Below the pieces are notes generated by a model. That model saw only the letters and a list, made by a program, of their open reading frames with translations. It was not told the origin of the DNA and searched no databases. The position numbers and the translations under genes were made by a program. Positions 14,089 to 22,616 of a stretch of 24,501 nucleotides of DNA are shown here, in pieces (positions within the stretch are counted from its first letter, which is position 1; each line of letters starts with the position of its first letter). This DNA is from a virus, in IMG/VR virus record IMGVR_UViG_3300025425_000154, positions 1 through 24,501 of that record. One strand, written 5' to 3'.

Positions 14089-15063
14089 CTATAAATCATC
14101 TAAAGCTCCACCACCGCTACCAGAAGTTGCATCATCTAATAAACTTCTACCAGTAGATTTTTTAGGGGCTGATTTCTCCTCTTCAACGTTATCAGAAATT
14201 TTCTGACGTTTATGGCCTCCTCCACTAGATGCGGCTTTTTCCATTTTCTCTACATTCTTTTCTGTAGCCGTTTCTTTAGTATCTGAACTTCCAGAATTTG
14301 CATCTTCAATGATAGCCTCCCCATATAAATAGTTACGAATGATAGAACGTAAAACTTCATCAGTTTTTGCGTACTTTCTAGTGTATTCAAAAGCGTTAGG
14401 AATTTTCTTTGCATCGTACCATTTTTCGTCCATCTCCATTTGAGAGTTCCAACCCATAGAACTGTATTTTGTTTCTTTACCAGTTCCCGTTTTACTTAAA
14501 ATAATATTAGAACCTTTTACTCTATCCGCAATTCCGTGAAACGTTTTGTTTTGGTATTGTCTGTGAGTAACAACTTTATGAATGCTGTCCAATAGAGTAG
14601 GTTTAGCAACTAATAATCTTGCATCTACAACTTTACACTCTACCAACTCATCATCGTCATCATAAATAACGTCTAACTGCAATACTGGAACTAAAGAACG
14701 GTACTCTTTTTTGATAAGAGGCATCCCATTTTTCTTCTTGTTTACCAAAGCAATGATGTCCTCATCTTCACTATTTTTGGCTAATTCTATTTCCTGCTCA
14801 ATAACATCTTCTCCTCCTAGAATTTCTGTGTCATTAGTAACATAAAATTTACCACTAATCCACCATCCTGCTTGCTCCACAAAATACACACCATTAGCCT
14901 CTTCTGGAGGTGGTAATATTCTTGCATTGTCCTCTTCCCCTAATTTGTTAGCGTACCAAAGAAGTCCGTCTCCTCCTCCTGCTTTTTTAGTAAGGTCTTT
15001 ACTCATTGCTCTTAACTTTTTGATGTCTAGCCCAGAGCCAAATTGTTTTTCTTGTTTTGCCAT
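14089..15063 (-). CDS. gp32-like single-stranded DNA-binding protein
   Basis: A 324-aa protein with the layout of T4-type SSB. A basic N-terminal arm is followed by DNARILPPPEEANG near residues 46-59, a core OB-like region, and a long Gly/Ser/Asp-rich tail ending in GGGALDDL, the acidic tip used to recruit other replication proteins. T4 gp32 binds zinc, but this protein has only one cysteine and no such site. It is the first gene after a palindrome promoter, as expected for a protein needed in high copy. The leader is about 35 nt, AT-rich, without the CAGTCA motif. Confidence 0.82.
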   Translation of the reverse strand: MAKQEKQFGSGLDIKKLRAMSKDLTKKAGGGDGLLWYANKLGEEDNARILPPPEEANGVYFVEQAGWWISGKFYVTNDTEILGGEDVIEQEIELAKNSEDEDIIALVNKKKNGMPLIKKEYRSLVPVLQLDVIYDDDDELVECKVVDARLLVAKPTLLDSIHKVVTHRQYQNKTFHGIADRVKGSNIILSKTGTGKETKYSSMGWNSQMEMDEKWYDAKKIPNAFEYTRKYAKTDEVLRSIIRNYLYGEAIIEDANSGSSDTKETATEKNVEKMEKAASSGGGHKRQKISDNVEEEKSAPKKSTGRSLLDDATSGSGGGALDDL

Positions 15064-15098
15064 AATTTTGATATTAATTAATAATTTTTATTAAAGTT

Positions 15099-15130
15099 CA
15101 AAGGTATAAAAAATTTTGTTTATAAACAAA
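15099..15130 (-). promoter_or_regulatory. Palindrome promoter upstream of SSB
   Basis: On the minus strand, TTTGTTTATAAACAAA (15130-15115) is followed by a perfect TACCTTTG box (15106-15099). The TTTG at 15130-15127 gives a spacer of 20. It sits in the 73-bp gap after the DNA polymerase stop and drives the longest unit of the window. Confidence 0.85.
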
Positions 15131-15136
15131 TTAATT

Positions 15137-17800
15137 TTACAACTCTATTTCTTTCAAATCTTTCCAACTTTCTTTAGAAGCCTCTGCATCTACAGTCATA
15201 CCTACATTACTTAATTCTCTATTAAAGTACTGCTTGTTAGGTAAGTTTTCCATAGTGTTTATAACGGTCTTGGTAGCGTAGTCTATCATATTGTCTGGAA
15301 TATAGAAAATAATACTATCGTGAACCGTATTAACGAACTTTACACGACTATCTAATCTATGATGTAATAAAGCTATAGCGAATACCATAAACTCTCCAGA
15401 AGTTCCTTGAATTGGGCTATTAATTGCTGCTCTTTCATCCATAGATGCAATATACTCATCGTGGTCATCGATTTTAGGTAATCTTCTACGTCTACCGTAC
15501 AAAGTTCTTACCCATCCATATTTCTTTCCTTTAGCAATATAAGTATCGTGATATGCTAATAATTTAGGATAGGTTTTAAAGAAAGTATCTCTAATTTTAG
15601 TAGCCTCATCTAGTGTTAGAATTAAACCATAGCTGTTTTTTGCATATTCCATAAAACCTCTAGCACTCATTCCGTAAATTAAACCAAAGTTTACTGCTTT
15701 AGCATTGGAACGTCCAGCTTTTTGCTCTCCTTTAGGAAGTTTGTAAAACTCTTCTAAAGTAACTTGCATCATTTCAGAAGCAGTTTTTGCGTGTAAGTCT
15801 AAATTGTTATTATAGACTTCTAGCATTGTAGTTTCTTTTGCAAAGGATGCTATAGTTCTTAATTCGGCTTGTCCATAATCGTATTGGAACATTGTGTAAC
15901 CCTCTGGAACTACAAACGACTTTTTAATCAATCCAACTGCGTGAATTAAAGTCTCATCTTTCAATTTCGCTACATTAGGAACATTCTGTAAATTAGGATT
16001 TGCAGAACTTAATCGACCAGATACTGTGCCGTGTAATTTGAATGAAGTATGGATGCGATTATCTCCATCTAATCTTTTGTAAATTCCCTCTAAATAAGTA
16101 CTCAAAGTTTTGCCTAAAGAACGATAATTTAGCAGCCCATCTACAAAACCAGATTTATCATTCAAATCTTTTATAATGTCTTTACCAGTACCTCCAGTTA
16201 TAGTAGGAAATTTAAAGCCATTAGGACTGTAGTATAGTAAATCTTCTAATTGTTGCCAAGAACCGAAATTAAAGCCCTCATAAGCTAAAAGTTCTCCAGA
16301 TTTTAATTGCTGTATTTTTTCTGTGTAGCCTTTCTCTCGTACTGATACGTTAGTGAATTTTTTAATTAGTTCTATTTTTACATCCTCTAAATCGTATTCC
16401 TTATCGTCCATATAAGGCTTTAAGGATTTTTTTCTAGTAGTTCCTACACTTCTAGCGGATACTAAAGCAGCCATAAAGACTATAACTTTATTATCCCTAG
16501 ATACTACCTCTTTCTTTCTTAGTTCAGAACGTTTTGTCTCTAGTTCGTCTAAAGTAGAATTTATTACTTCTTGTGCTTTAAAGTCAGTATATCTCTTAAC
16601 TACTTTATGGTCTTTTAATCTAGTTTTTGCTCTTTGTAAAAGTATTTTTACATCTCTAATTGCTTCCGATAAAAATTGAGGGTCTATTAACATTCCTCTA
16701 GTTTCTGCATCAAATAAAGGTCTGAATGCAGCCATAGTTAAATTCCTGTAAATTCTATAAACTGGAATATCCTCTAATAACCAACTCTCTAAAGCTACCA
16801 TTAATCTATAGGTTAAATCGGTATCAGTTGCGTTGTATTGTGCTAAAATTTTAATTGGAATATCCGACCATTTGAAACCTTTTAAGTCATCGTCATATCC
16901 TGCATACTCTGGGTACAACTCTTCTATAATTCCTTTTAATCCGTGCCTCTTTGTTTCATCGTACAAATGGTGCATTAACATTGTGTCATCTAATCTACCT
17001 TTTAGTTTAGTATCATAAATTCTGCAAATATGAGCATCATAATTTAAGTTATGTGCAACTTTTCTTACTTCAAAGTTTTCAAAAATTTCACGCTTCAAGT
17101 AAGGCATTATTTTTTCTCTAACATATTCAGAAGTGAATGGGCTGTCTTTATGCTCCAAAGGAATTACATAACCGCTCCCTGCTTGAAAAGAAAACGATAA
17201 CATAGTAGCGTGATGTCCCTCTTTAAAAGTTCCTTTATCTTCATCAATTTTAGGTGTCTCAAAATCGAATACTGCCAATCCAGTTTGTTTTACATATTGT
17301 ACGGCTGTGTGGATCAACTCTTTTGTATCACAATAAACCATTTTCGTAGGAGAAATAGAACTTGCAATATCCTGTGATATGTTCCACGCTTTCAAAAAGT
17401 CTTTAGCCCAAATATTTAAAAGTCTAGGACTATTGGTAACTTCTTTATCTGTGAAACTGGATATAAAATGCCCTGCGTAATCCCAATCAGTTTTTACTGT
17501 TTGAATATTGCCTCTAGTTTTGTGTATATTTTTATTGCCTCCCAAAAGACTTGCAGGACGTTCTCCTAAAGCTAAAATACATTTAGGGTTATGTTCCTCT
17601 ATTTCTATTCTTAACTGCTCTGAAAACTCTTCTTTTTGAACCTCTCCTATTTTTTCTAATCCAAGTAAACGTTCTGTAGCTATAGAAAAAATTACGTTCT
17701 CTTCGGTTGCGCCTATAACTTCATACAAAACTTTATAGACCATAGAATTATGGGTTTGGGCTTGTTGTGGGTCATCTGTTATAATTATTAGCTTATCCAT
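15137..17800 (-). CDS. polA: DNA polymerase I family A with 3'-5' exonuclease and UDG-like N-terminal domain
   Basis: The 887-aa replicative polymerase. Exonuclease motifs are D179/E181 (FDFETP), D255 (NLNYDAHI) and Y322-x3-D326. Polymerase motif A is FQYDYGQAELR (D641), motif B is RSNAKAVNFGLIYG (697-710) and motif C is VHD (826-828). The first 140 residues do not match the 5'-3' exonuclease of bacterial Pol I. They carry ILALGERPASLLGG (75-88) and KTRG (94-97), like the uracil-DNA glycosylase fold of SPO1-type phage polymerases. Residues about 385-515 form a variable insertion. It starts 13 nt inside the end of the Cys-motif gene and ends before the SSB promoter. Confidence 0.93.
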   Translation of the reverse strand: MDKLIIITDDPQQAQTHNSMVYKVLYEVIGATEENVIFSIATERLLGLEKIGEVQKEEFSEQLRIEIEEHNPKCILALGERPASLLGGNKNIHKTRGNIQTVKTDWDYAGHFISSFTDKEVTNSPRLLNIWAKDFLKAWNISQDIASSISPTKMVYCDTKELIHTAVQYVKQTGLAVFDFETPKIDEDKGTFKEGHHATMLSFSFQAGSGYVIPLEHKDSPFTSEYVREKIMPYLKREIFENFEVRKVAHNLNYDAHICRIYDTKLKGRLDDTMLMHHLYDETKRHGLKGIIEELYPEYAGYDDDLKGFKWSDIPIKILAQYNATDTDLTYRLMVALESWLLEDIPVYRIYRNLTMAAFRPLFDAETRGMLIDPQFLSEAIRDVKILLQRAKTRLKDHKVVKRYTDFKAQEVINSTLDELETKRSELRKKEVVSRDNKVIVFMAALVSARSVGTTRKKSLKPYMDDKEYDLEDVKIELIKKFTNVSVREKGYTEKIQQLKSGELLAYEGFNFGSWQQLEDLLYYSPNGFKFPTITGGTGKDIIKDLNDKSGFVDGLLNYRSLGKTLSTYLEGIYKRLDGDNRIHTSFKLHGTVSGRLSSANPNLQNVPNVAKLKDETLIHAVGLIKKSFVVPEGYTMFQYDYGQAELRTIASFAKETTMLEVYNNNLDLHAKTASEMMQVTLEEFYKLPKGEQKAGRSNAKAVNFGLIYGMSARGFMEYAKNSYGLILTLDEATKIRDTFFKTYPKLLAYHDTYIAKGKKYGWVRTLYGRRRRLPKIDDHDEYIASMDERAAINSPIQGTSGEFMVFAIALLHHRLDSRVKFVNTVHDSIIFYIPDNMIDYATKTVINTMENLPNKQYFNRELSNVGMTVDAEASKESWKDLKEIEL

Positions 17801-18228
17801 ACGATACCAGATTTAGTGTTTATACCCTCCGTATTTGTAATAAATTTCTTTAGAAATTGTATTCCTGCTTCTTGGTCAGAAGTGCAAGCTAAACTCATAA
17901 CATAAGTAAGTAAATCTTGTACTTTAGTTTCTCCAGAAACTACCCAATCAAAAACAGTATTTTTATTAACTCTATCAAAATCTGACAAATCTAAAAATAT
18001 TGCTCCTTGCTCTTGTTGTACTTCTTTAACTTTGCCTTTTACAGTTTCATTAAAGATAATACCACATACATCTCTTTCGGCACATTTTGAACATTCAACT
18101 GTTCTTAAATCCCATACCTTTCCGAAGCAATCGGACTGCTCTATTTTTGCCATAATATCTTCCGAGTTTAGTGGAATGGTTAAATCTACATCTGAAAATC
18201 TACTTTCAGTTTTTAGTACTCTCTCCAT
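17788..18228 (-). CDS. Phage protein with CxxC...C motif, unknown function (146 aa)
   Basis: The region DCFGKVWDLRTVECSKCAERDVCGIIF (about residues 33-59) has four cysteines in a possible metal site. From memory, phages encode similar segments of the type CFG-x(4)-D-x(3)-x-C-x-x-C-x(4)-x-C. The C-terminal half is helical with no known motif. It overlaps both neighbours (about 13 nt with polymerase, about 23 nt with the small coiled-coil gene), so it is co-translated with polymerase and may be a replication accessory protein (inference). Confidence 0.68.
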   Translation of the reverse strand: MERVLKTESRFSDVDLTIPLNSEDIMAKIEQSDCFGKVWDLRTVECSKCAERDVCGIIFNETVKGKVKEVQQEQGAIFLDLSDFDRVNKNTVFDWVVSGETKVQDLLTYVMSLACTSDQEAGIQFLKKFITNTEGINTKSGIVWIS

Positions 18229-18385
18229 AAATGTTATACTTTTTATTTATACTATCATCTATGTATCTCATAGATTTTGTGATTTGCTCTATTCTATCCA
18301 ACAGCGCTACTTTTTCTTCCAGTAGTGCACTAAACTCTACTCGTAGGGCTTCACATTCCTGCTTTCTTGTTAGAGGATTTTCCAT
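18206..18385 (-). CDS. Small coiled-coil protein, probably from a leaderless transcript (59 aa)
   Basis: The start is ATG 18385 (MENPLTRKQECEALR), not the upstream in-frame codon at 18418, because that lies inside the operator. The protein is one charged helix with heptad-like spacing (LRVEFSALLEEKVALLDRIEQI) and a polar tail. The -7 box TATCTTTG ends 3 nt before ATG, so the RNA probably begins at or next to the start codon. It overlaps the next gene by 23 nt. It may act mainly as a ribosome loader for the polymerase unit, or as a small adaptor. Confidence 0.7.
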   Translation of the reverse strand: MENPLTRKQECEALRVEFSALLEEKVALLDRIEQITKSMRYIDDSINKKYNIYGESTKN

Positions 18386-18388
18386 ACT

Positions 18389-18423
18389 CAAAGATACAAA
18401 AATTTTGTTTATAAACAAAATTT
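18389..18423 (-). promoter_or_regulatory. Palindrome promoter of the DNA polymerase unit
   Basis: This is the longest dyad of the set: a 24-bp perfect palindrome at 18423-18400, core TTTTGTTTATAAACAAAA, followed by TATCTTTG (18396-18389). The TTTG at 18419-18416 gives a spacer of 19. Only 3 nt separate the box from the ATG at 18385. The palindrome touches the stop codon of the upstream helicase gene. Confidence 0.87.
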
Positions 18424-19909
18424 ATTTTAATACTGGAAATCCTCTTCTATGTTCATACATTTGCTCGACTTCAAAACCCTCTTTTTTATAAATACGAACA
18501 CGGTCTCTGGAATGTTTACCAATGTATTGTCCTACATCCATAAAATCAAATACTAAAACAGTATCACTTTTGCCGTCGTGTCGTAAGGCTCTACCAAGAT
18601 ACTGCTTGACAGTAATTACAGATTTGCCTCCTTGTCCCATTATTAAGACTTCAATATTAGGAATATTAGCACCTCTTTTTAAAATCATAGAAGCAAATAA
18701 TACTGTAATTCTGCCACTTTTAAAATCGTCAATCTGCTCGGTTCTATCTTTACTATCTCCGTGAACTATTCCCATATTAATATTAGGCAATGCGTTCTTT
18801 AAATAGTTGTACATAAAGTAGCCGTGTATCTTATCATTAAAAGAAACTACTACATTTTTATCCGAATGTTCAATTAATATCTGTTCAATTAATTTAACTC
18901 GCTCCAAAGAAGTATGAATACCTTTGACTTTTTCGTCATTGTAATTCATTCTATAGCCTAATTTAGTTCTGTTTAGTAGAATTTTAATAATTGGTTTTTG
19001 GCTATGTCCTGCATCAATTAAATCTTTGTTGGTTATCTTGCTCAATACAGGTCCAGACAAACCTATAGAAATCATATTATTTACTTTAGATGCTTCTAAA
19101 GGAGTTCCAGAAACAAATAGTCTCATTCCTGCTCCTATGAATGCCAAAGTTTTGCTGTAATCTGTAGCACCACTCTCATCACTTTCATCAACTATTAATA
19201 CTTTAATTCTATGAAGTTTGGTTCTTATGGTACTATCTTTTACTGCTCTATTGTATAGAGTTTTTACCATACAAACAGTAAACCGCTTGAAGTCTATTTT
19301 ACCAGTTCTAACTTCTCCTACTGGTTCTCCAATTACTTGACTAAAAAAGTCAACTGCTTGCTTGTAAATTGTACGATTTGAGACCATAAAAATAGTCTCA
19401 TATTTAGTTTTTAAATTATTAGCAACCAATGCAGCCATACTATTTTTACCTGCATTCGTAGCACAATCTAGGATGCCTCTAGGAAAATATATCTCTTGTC
19501 CTCCTACATTTATATAATTTTTTAAAGCAGCTACTTGTTCTAATTGATAGGCTCTACCAGTTTCTTCATTTGCAAGCCATATTGTTCCGTCAATTTCTCC
19601 AATAAAATCATCTAAAGTATCTGAAAGTACTGGAAGTTCTCCTCTTACGTCTTCTATTAATATTTGAACTCCTAAACTGGTTAAAAAATTTGCTACTAAT
19701 GGTAAAAATCCTGTAGCAAATTTGCCTCCTTTTGTAATGAAATATTTATAACCGTCCCATCTACCATCCATATAAGCTGTAGTACGCTCGTAGCCGTCTG
19801 GTCGTACTCTTAAATATTTCTGTAACTCTTTCATTATGTCAAAGTCCAGAAGATTATCAGAACCTCCAACAATAGCTGTAGTTATTATGTTGTCTATCTT
19901 TAATCGCAT
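18422..19909 (-). CDS. uvsW: UvsW-like SF2 DNA helicase
   Basis: A 495-aa helicase like T4 UvsW, which remodels branched DNA and R-loops. Residues 1-110 form a small UvsW-type N-terminal domain. Motif I is ILDCATNAGKNS (147-157), with N156 where most SF2 enzymes have Thr. Motif II is LIVDESD (238-244), motif III SGTP, and motif VI QYLGRALRHDGK. UvsW itself has an unusual motif I, so activity is likely. It overlaps the 88-aa gene by 10 nt. The promoter for the polymerase unit begins at its stop codon. Confidence 0.88.
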   Translation of the reverse strand: MRLKIDNIITTAIVGGSDNLLDFDIMKELQKYLRVRPDGYERTTAYMDGRWDGYKYFITKGGKFATGFLPLVANFLTSLGVQILIEDVRGELPVLSDTLDDFIGEIDGTIWLANEETGRAYQLEQVAALKNYINVGGQEIYFPRGILDCATNAGKNSMAALVANNLKTKYETIFMVSNRTIYKQAVDFFSQVIGEPVGEVRTGKIDFKRFTVCMVKTLYNRAVKDSTIRTKLHRIKVLIVDESDESGATDYSKTLAFIGAGMRLFVSGTPLEASKVNNMISIGLSGPVLSKITNKDLIDAGHSQKPIIKILLNRTKLGYRMNYNDEKVKGIHTSLERVKLIEQILIEHSDKNVVVSFNDKIHGYFMYNYLKNALPNINMGIVHGDSKDRTEQIDDFKSGRITVLFASMILKRGANIPNIEVLIMGQGGKSVITVKQYLGRALRHDGKSDTVLVFDFMDVGQYIGKHSRDRVRIYKKEGFEVEQMYEHRRGFPVLK

Positions 19910-20166
19910 ACTATAAATATAACTTCAATTTTTAATCCTACTGGAGCAAATTCATCTGCTTCCGATTGGTAAGAATTTTTTAAAGTATTAGCATAATCTG
20001 AATTTAAAGTAGCCCATAGTTTGTTCCAAAATCTTAATTTAACCTTGACTACAATAGTTCTATCTTCATAAAATTCAAATATAGTTACTCTAACCGTTTT
20101 GCTCTTTTTTAAGAACATATTGATTAGGTCTTTTGGTGTCTGCATTAATTTAACATCTTCTTCCAT
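19900..20166 (-). CDS. Unknown small protein (88 aa)
   Basis: A mixed alpha/beta protein with a helical start (TPKDLINMFLKKSKT) and beta-type stretches RVTIFEFYEDRTIVVKVKL and LKIEVIFIVCD. I recognise no family. The first ATG is preferred because it shares a base with the stop of the upstream gene (TAATG), although the Met at residue 8 is possible. It overlaps the UvsW-like gene by 10 nt and so belongs to the primase-helicase unit. Confidence 0.65.
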   Translation of the reverse strand: MEEDVKLMQTPKDLINMFLKKSKTVRVTIFEFYEDRTIVVKVKLRFWNKLWATLNSDYANTLKNSYQSEADEFAPVGLKIEVIFIVCD

Positions 20167-21017
20167 TATTTCTTATCGTATATGTTTAGTACATCATTTT
20201 TATCTTCTTCTTGATTGGCAGATATTAAAGTATTCAAATACCTATCATATCTAGTTTTAGCACCCTCTCCATAGAATTGGTAAACTTCTGGTATCACATC
20301 TAAAAATGCTAACCCCTCGAACTGCGCCGTGATCCATTCTGTATAATCTGCTTTATGTCTTTCAGCTTCATTTCTAGCATAAATTATGTGAGCAAATTTT
20401 ACTAAATCTTTATCTATATTTATTAATTCATCAACTCCAGAATGCTCCAACATTAATTGTTGCCAAATACCATAAAATTCTCTAGTATCTTCTTTTCTGT
20501 CATCTTGAACTACTGTAACTTTGCTTTCAAATGCTTCGTATATACGCTCCTCGTATGTCTTAAATCTGTTTAATCCGTACTTACTCATAAATCCTATACC
20601 TAAAGATAAAAATTCACGTACGCCCTCTATTTTAGGTTGTATATCAAAGTGTTCTGAAAACTCTACGGCTAATTTTGCTATTTCTTTTAAAAGTAAATAT
20701 TGCTTACTGGTTTTTAATATCCCTCTTACTTTCGCTCTTGGGTTATCTCGCTTTCTTAAATCCATTATGTACAGATTGACTTTTTCAACTGTAGCGTATG
20801 GAACATCGTCTGCCTCCATTGAGCGTTCTACTTTTTTCTTGGTCTTGGCTCTTAATTGTAAAATCTGTAAATATCTATCTGTTATTTGGAATGGTTGAGA
20901 TGCCTCCAGAATACTATTTGCAAGTTTTATACCTGTGGTTCTACTGGTATAATTCAACTCGTTTAAAACTTCCGTAAGGTCGCTTAATTTAATATGCAGT
21001 ACTGGGTCTCTATACAT
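20166..21017 (-). CDS. Unknown 283-aa protein between primase and helicase
   Basis: A large, mainly helical, charged protein with no catalytic motif that I can identify. Notable parts are YMSKYGL-type aromatic helices near the centre (GIGFMSKYGLNRFKTYEERI), an acidic linker (VVQDDRKEDTREFYG) and a C-terminal QFEGLAFLDVIPEVYQFYGE. It overlaps the primase gene by 8 nt and the 88-aa gene by 1 nt. Position in a primase-to-helicase unit makes a helicase-loader or other replisome role possible, but this is inference from context. Confidence 0.72.
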   Translation of the reverse strand: MYRDPVLHIKLSDLTEVLNELNYTSRTTGIKLANSILEASQPFQITDRYLQILQLRAKTKKKVERSMEADDVPYATVEKVNLYIMDLRKRDNPRAKVRGILKTSKQYLLLKEIAKLAVEFSEHFDIQPKIEGVREFLSLGIGFMSKYGLNRFKTYEERIYEAFESKVTVVQDDRKEDTREFYGIWQQLMLEHSGVDELINIDKDLVKFAHIIYARNEAERHKADYTEWITAQFEGLAFLDVIPEVYQFYGEGAKTRYDRYLNTLISANQEEDKNDVLNIYDKK

Positions 21018-22023
21018 CGTAATTCAAAAATTCTAACATTGTTTCTTGCTCATTTCTAATAGGAGATTTTCTGTATTGCTCCATAAAGGCTTCCTTGCCT
21101 ATTTCGTTTACATCTTTACCGCCCTCCATAACGTTTAAATCTACAACTCTAACTTTTTTGTGGGGCATTAAATCTAAAGCCAATTTTAGAGCGTGTAGAT
21201 AAAATAAAACTCCTTGACCGTCTGCTCCTGCATCTGGAACGAGTGTAATTATATCGGCTTCGGATTTTAGTATCTTACTCATTTGTGTAGTACTCAACTT
21301 CCAACCTAGACTGGCTACGGCTTGCCTGCCTATTGTATAAGCATCTGTCCATCCCTCCAGTACAAAAACTTCATCGTATAAAAATAGTGCATCTTCATTA
21401 AAAAACACATCTCCTTTACCAATATCAAATTCTGCTTTTGGAGGATTTTTATATCGAAGAAAATTTCCAATATAATCTCTTCCTATGAAATAAATTAGTT
21501 TACCTCTTACCTTGAATGGTATTATTATATAACCGAAATAATCTTCTTGGTCTGAACCCTCTGGAGGAGATTTTGAAACGTAACCAACCCCCATTCGGTC
21601 AAGTTCCTTTAAATTAAATCCTCTTCCTTTTAAATACGCTCTGGCTCGTTTCCCTAGTGAGCCTGTTCCCTCTAAAAGAGAATTGAAACCAAATGGCATT
21701 TTCATTTCTGAAAATACTTTTGTGCTTCTGTCCGTATCAATGAAATCTAAATCTACAGAACTAGGTTTACATTCTCTTAAAATGTCTCTAGCATCGTTGT
21801 AAGAAACTCCCTCTACGTCCGCAACAAAATCTATTACGTGTTCTTGGTAGCCACAAATCCAACATTTAACAGTTCGATACGAAAAGTGTACCGCCATCTT
21901 TTTTCTGTTCTCTAATTCTGCACAAAGAGGACATTTAAAAGTGTGCCAACCTTTTGAAGTTTTCTTAATAGAAAAATTACTATTAAAATAAGTGTAAACT
22001 TGGTTTGGTGCTATAAAACTCAT
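21010..22023 (-). CDS. dnaG: DnaG-type DNA primase
   Basis: Makes RNA primers for the lagging strand. The 337-aa protein has an N-terminal zinc ribbon (C31-x2-C34, H46, C54-x2-C57), a CHC2-type helical region, then a TOPRIM domain with FVLEGWTDAYT (E223) and TLVPDAGADGQG (D264, D268). It lacks the C-terminal helicase-binding domain of bacterial DnaG, as many phage primases do. It is shorter than DnaG (about 580 aa). It follows the 55-aa gene by 2 nt and overlaps the 283-aa gene by 8 nt. Confidence 0.92.
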   Translation of the reverse strand: MSFIAPNQVYTYFNSNFSIKKTSKGWHTFKCPLCAELENRKKMAVHFSYRTVKCWICGYQEHVIDFVADVEGVSYNDARDILRECKPSSVDLDFIDTDRSTKVFSEMKMPFGFNSLLEGTGSLGKRARAYLKGRGFNLKELDRMGVGYVSKSPPEGSDQEDYFGYIIIPFKVRGKLIYFIGRDYIGNFLRYKNPPKAEFDIGKGDVFFNEDALFLYDEVFVLEGWTDAYTIGRQAVASLGWKLSTTQMSKILKSEADIITLVPDAGADGQGVLFYLHALKLALDLMPHKKVRVVDLNVMEGGKDVNEIGKEAFMEQYRKSPIRNEQETMLEFLNYDV

Positions 22024-22025
22024 AT

Positions 22026-22193
22026 CTAATATTCTTGAACATCAGTCCAGTCTCTACGAATGGAATTTCCTATTTTCATTTTAGATACTTTTTTCTGTGC
22101 TTCACTTTTAGCCTCTCTTTCGTTTTTGGTTGTTACGGTAACAAACTTATCAGATTGAAAAGTTGCGTTAACTCTATATTTTTTATTTGTCAT
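22026..22193 (-). CDS. Small unknown protein (55 aa)
   Basis: A clean ATG-to-TAG frame of 56 codons fills the space between the 131-aa gene (3 nt away) and the primase gene (2 nt away). It begins MTNKKYRVNATFQSDKFVTV, with two likely beta strands, continues with a basic helix (KNEREAKSEAQKKVSK) and ends in RRDWTDVQEY. The shape is a small beta-beta-alpha nucleic-acid-type protein, but I recognise no family. Tight packing in the unit supports it. Confidence 0.7.
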   Translation of the reverse strand: MTNKKYRVNATFQSDKFVTVTTKNEREAKSEAQKKVSKMKIGNSIRRDWTDVQEY

Positions 22194-22196
22194 ATC

Positions 22197-22592
22197 TTAA
22201 AATCTTCCAACAATTAAACCAGTCTCCTTTACCCATTTTCTACTTACGTCATCATTTGGATAAAAAGTGTCTGAAAAATTTATAGTATCTTCTTCTATAG
22301 AAATTACTCTCAAAGGTGCAGAAGTAATTGAGCCTCCTACTTCCATTTCATTTAAAAAAGTACATTCGTAAGTTTCTAATTTATAGAATATTCTGAAAGG
22401 TCTATTATAATTTTGTGCAGGGTCAACTGGAACAAAATAAGCAACTACTTTAGAGTGTTTTAATTTACGCAATAGTACTTCTCTTTTCTTAATCTCACTA
22501 GCTTCATAAGGCTTAAACAGTCCAATTACTTGTGGATGTTTAAATATGCTAGATAACCCCTCTACTTTTTCAGTAAATTTTAATGTTTTCAT
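22197..22592 (-). CDS. Unknown 131-aa protein
   Basis: Begins with MKTLKFTEKVEGLSSIFKHP, has a Lys-rich helix (EIKKREVLLRKLKHSK), then beta-type sequence (VVAYFVPVDPAQNY, FRIFYKLETYE) and an acidic end. No family recognised. It is the first gene after the promoter at 22617-22650 and has the clearest leader, TTAAAAACAGTCAACA-ATG, nearly identical to that of the 4850 gene. Confidence 0.7.
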   Translation of the reverse strand: MKTLKFTEKVEGLSSIFKHPQVIGLFKPYEASEIKKREVLLRKLKHSKVVAYFVPVDPAQNYNRPFRIFYKLETYECTFLNEMEVGGSITSAPLRVISIEEDTINFSDTFYPNDDVSRKWVKETGLIVGRF

Positions 22593-22616
22593 TGTTGACT
22601 GTTTTTAATGATAAAT

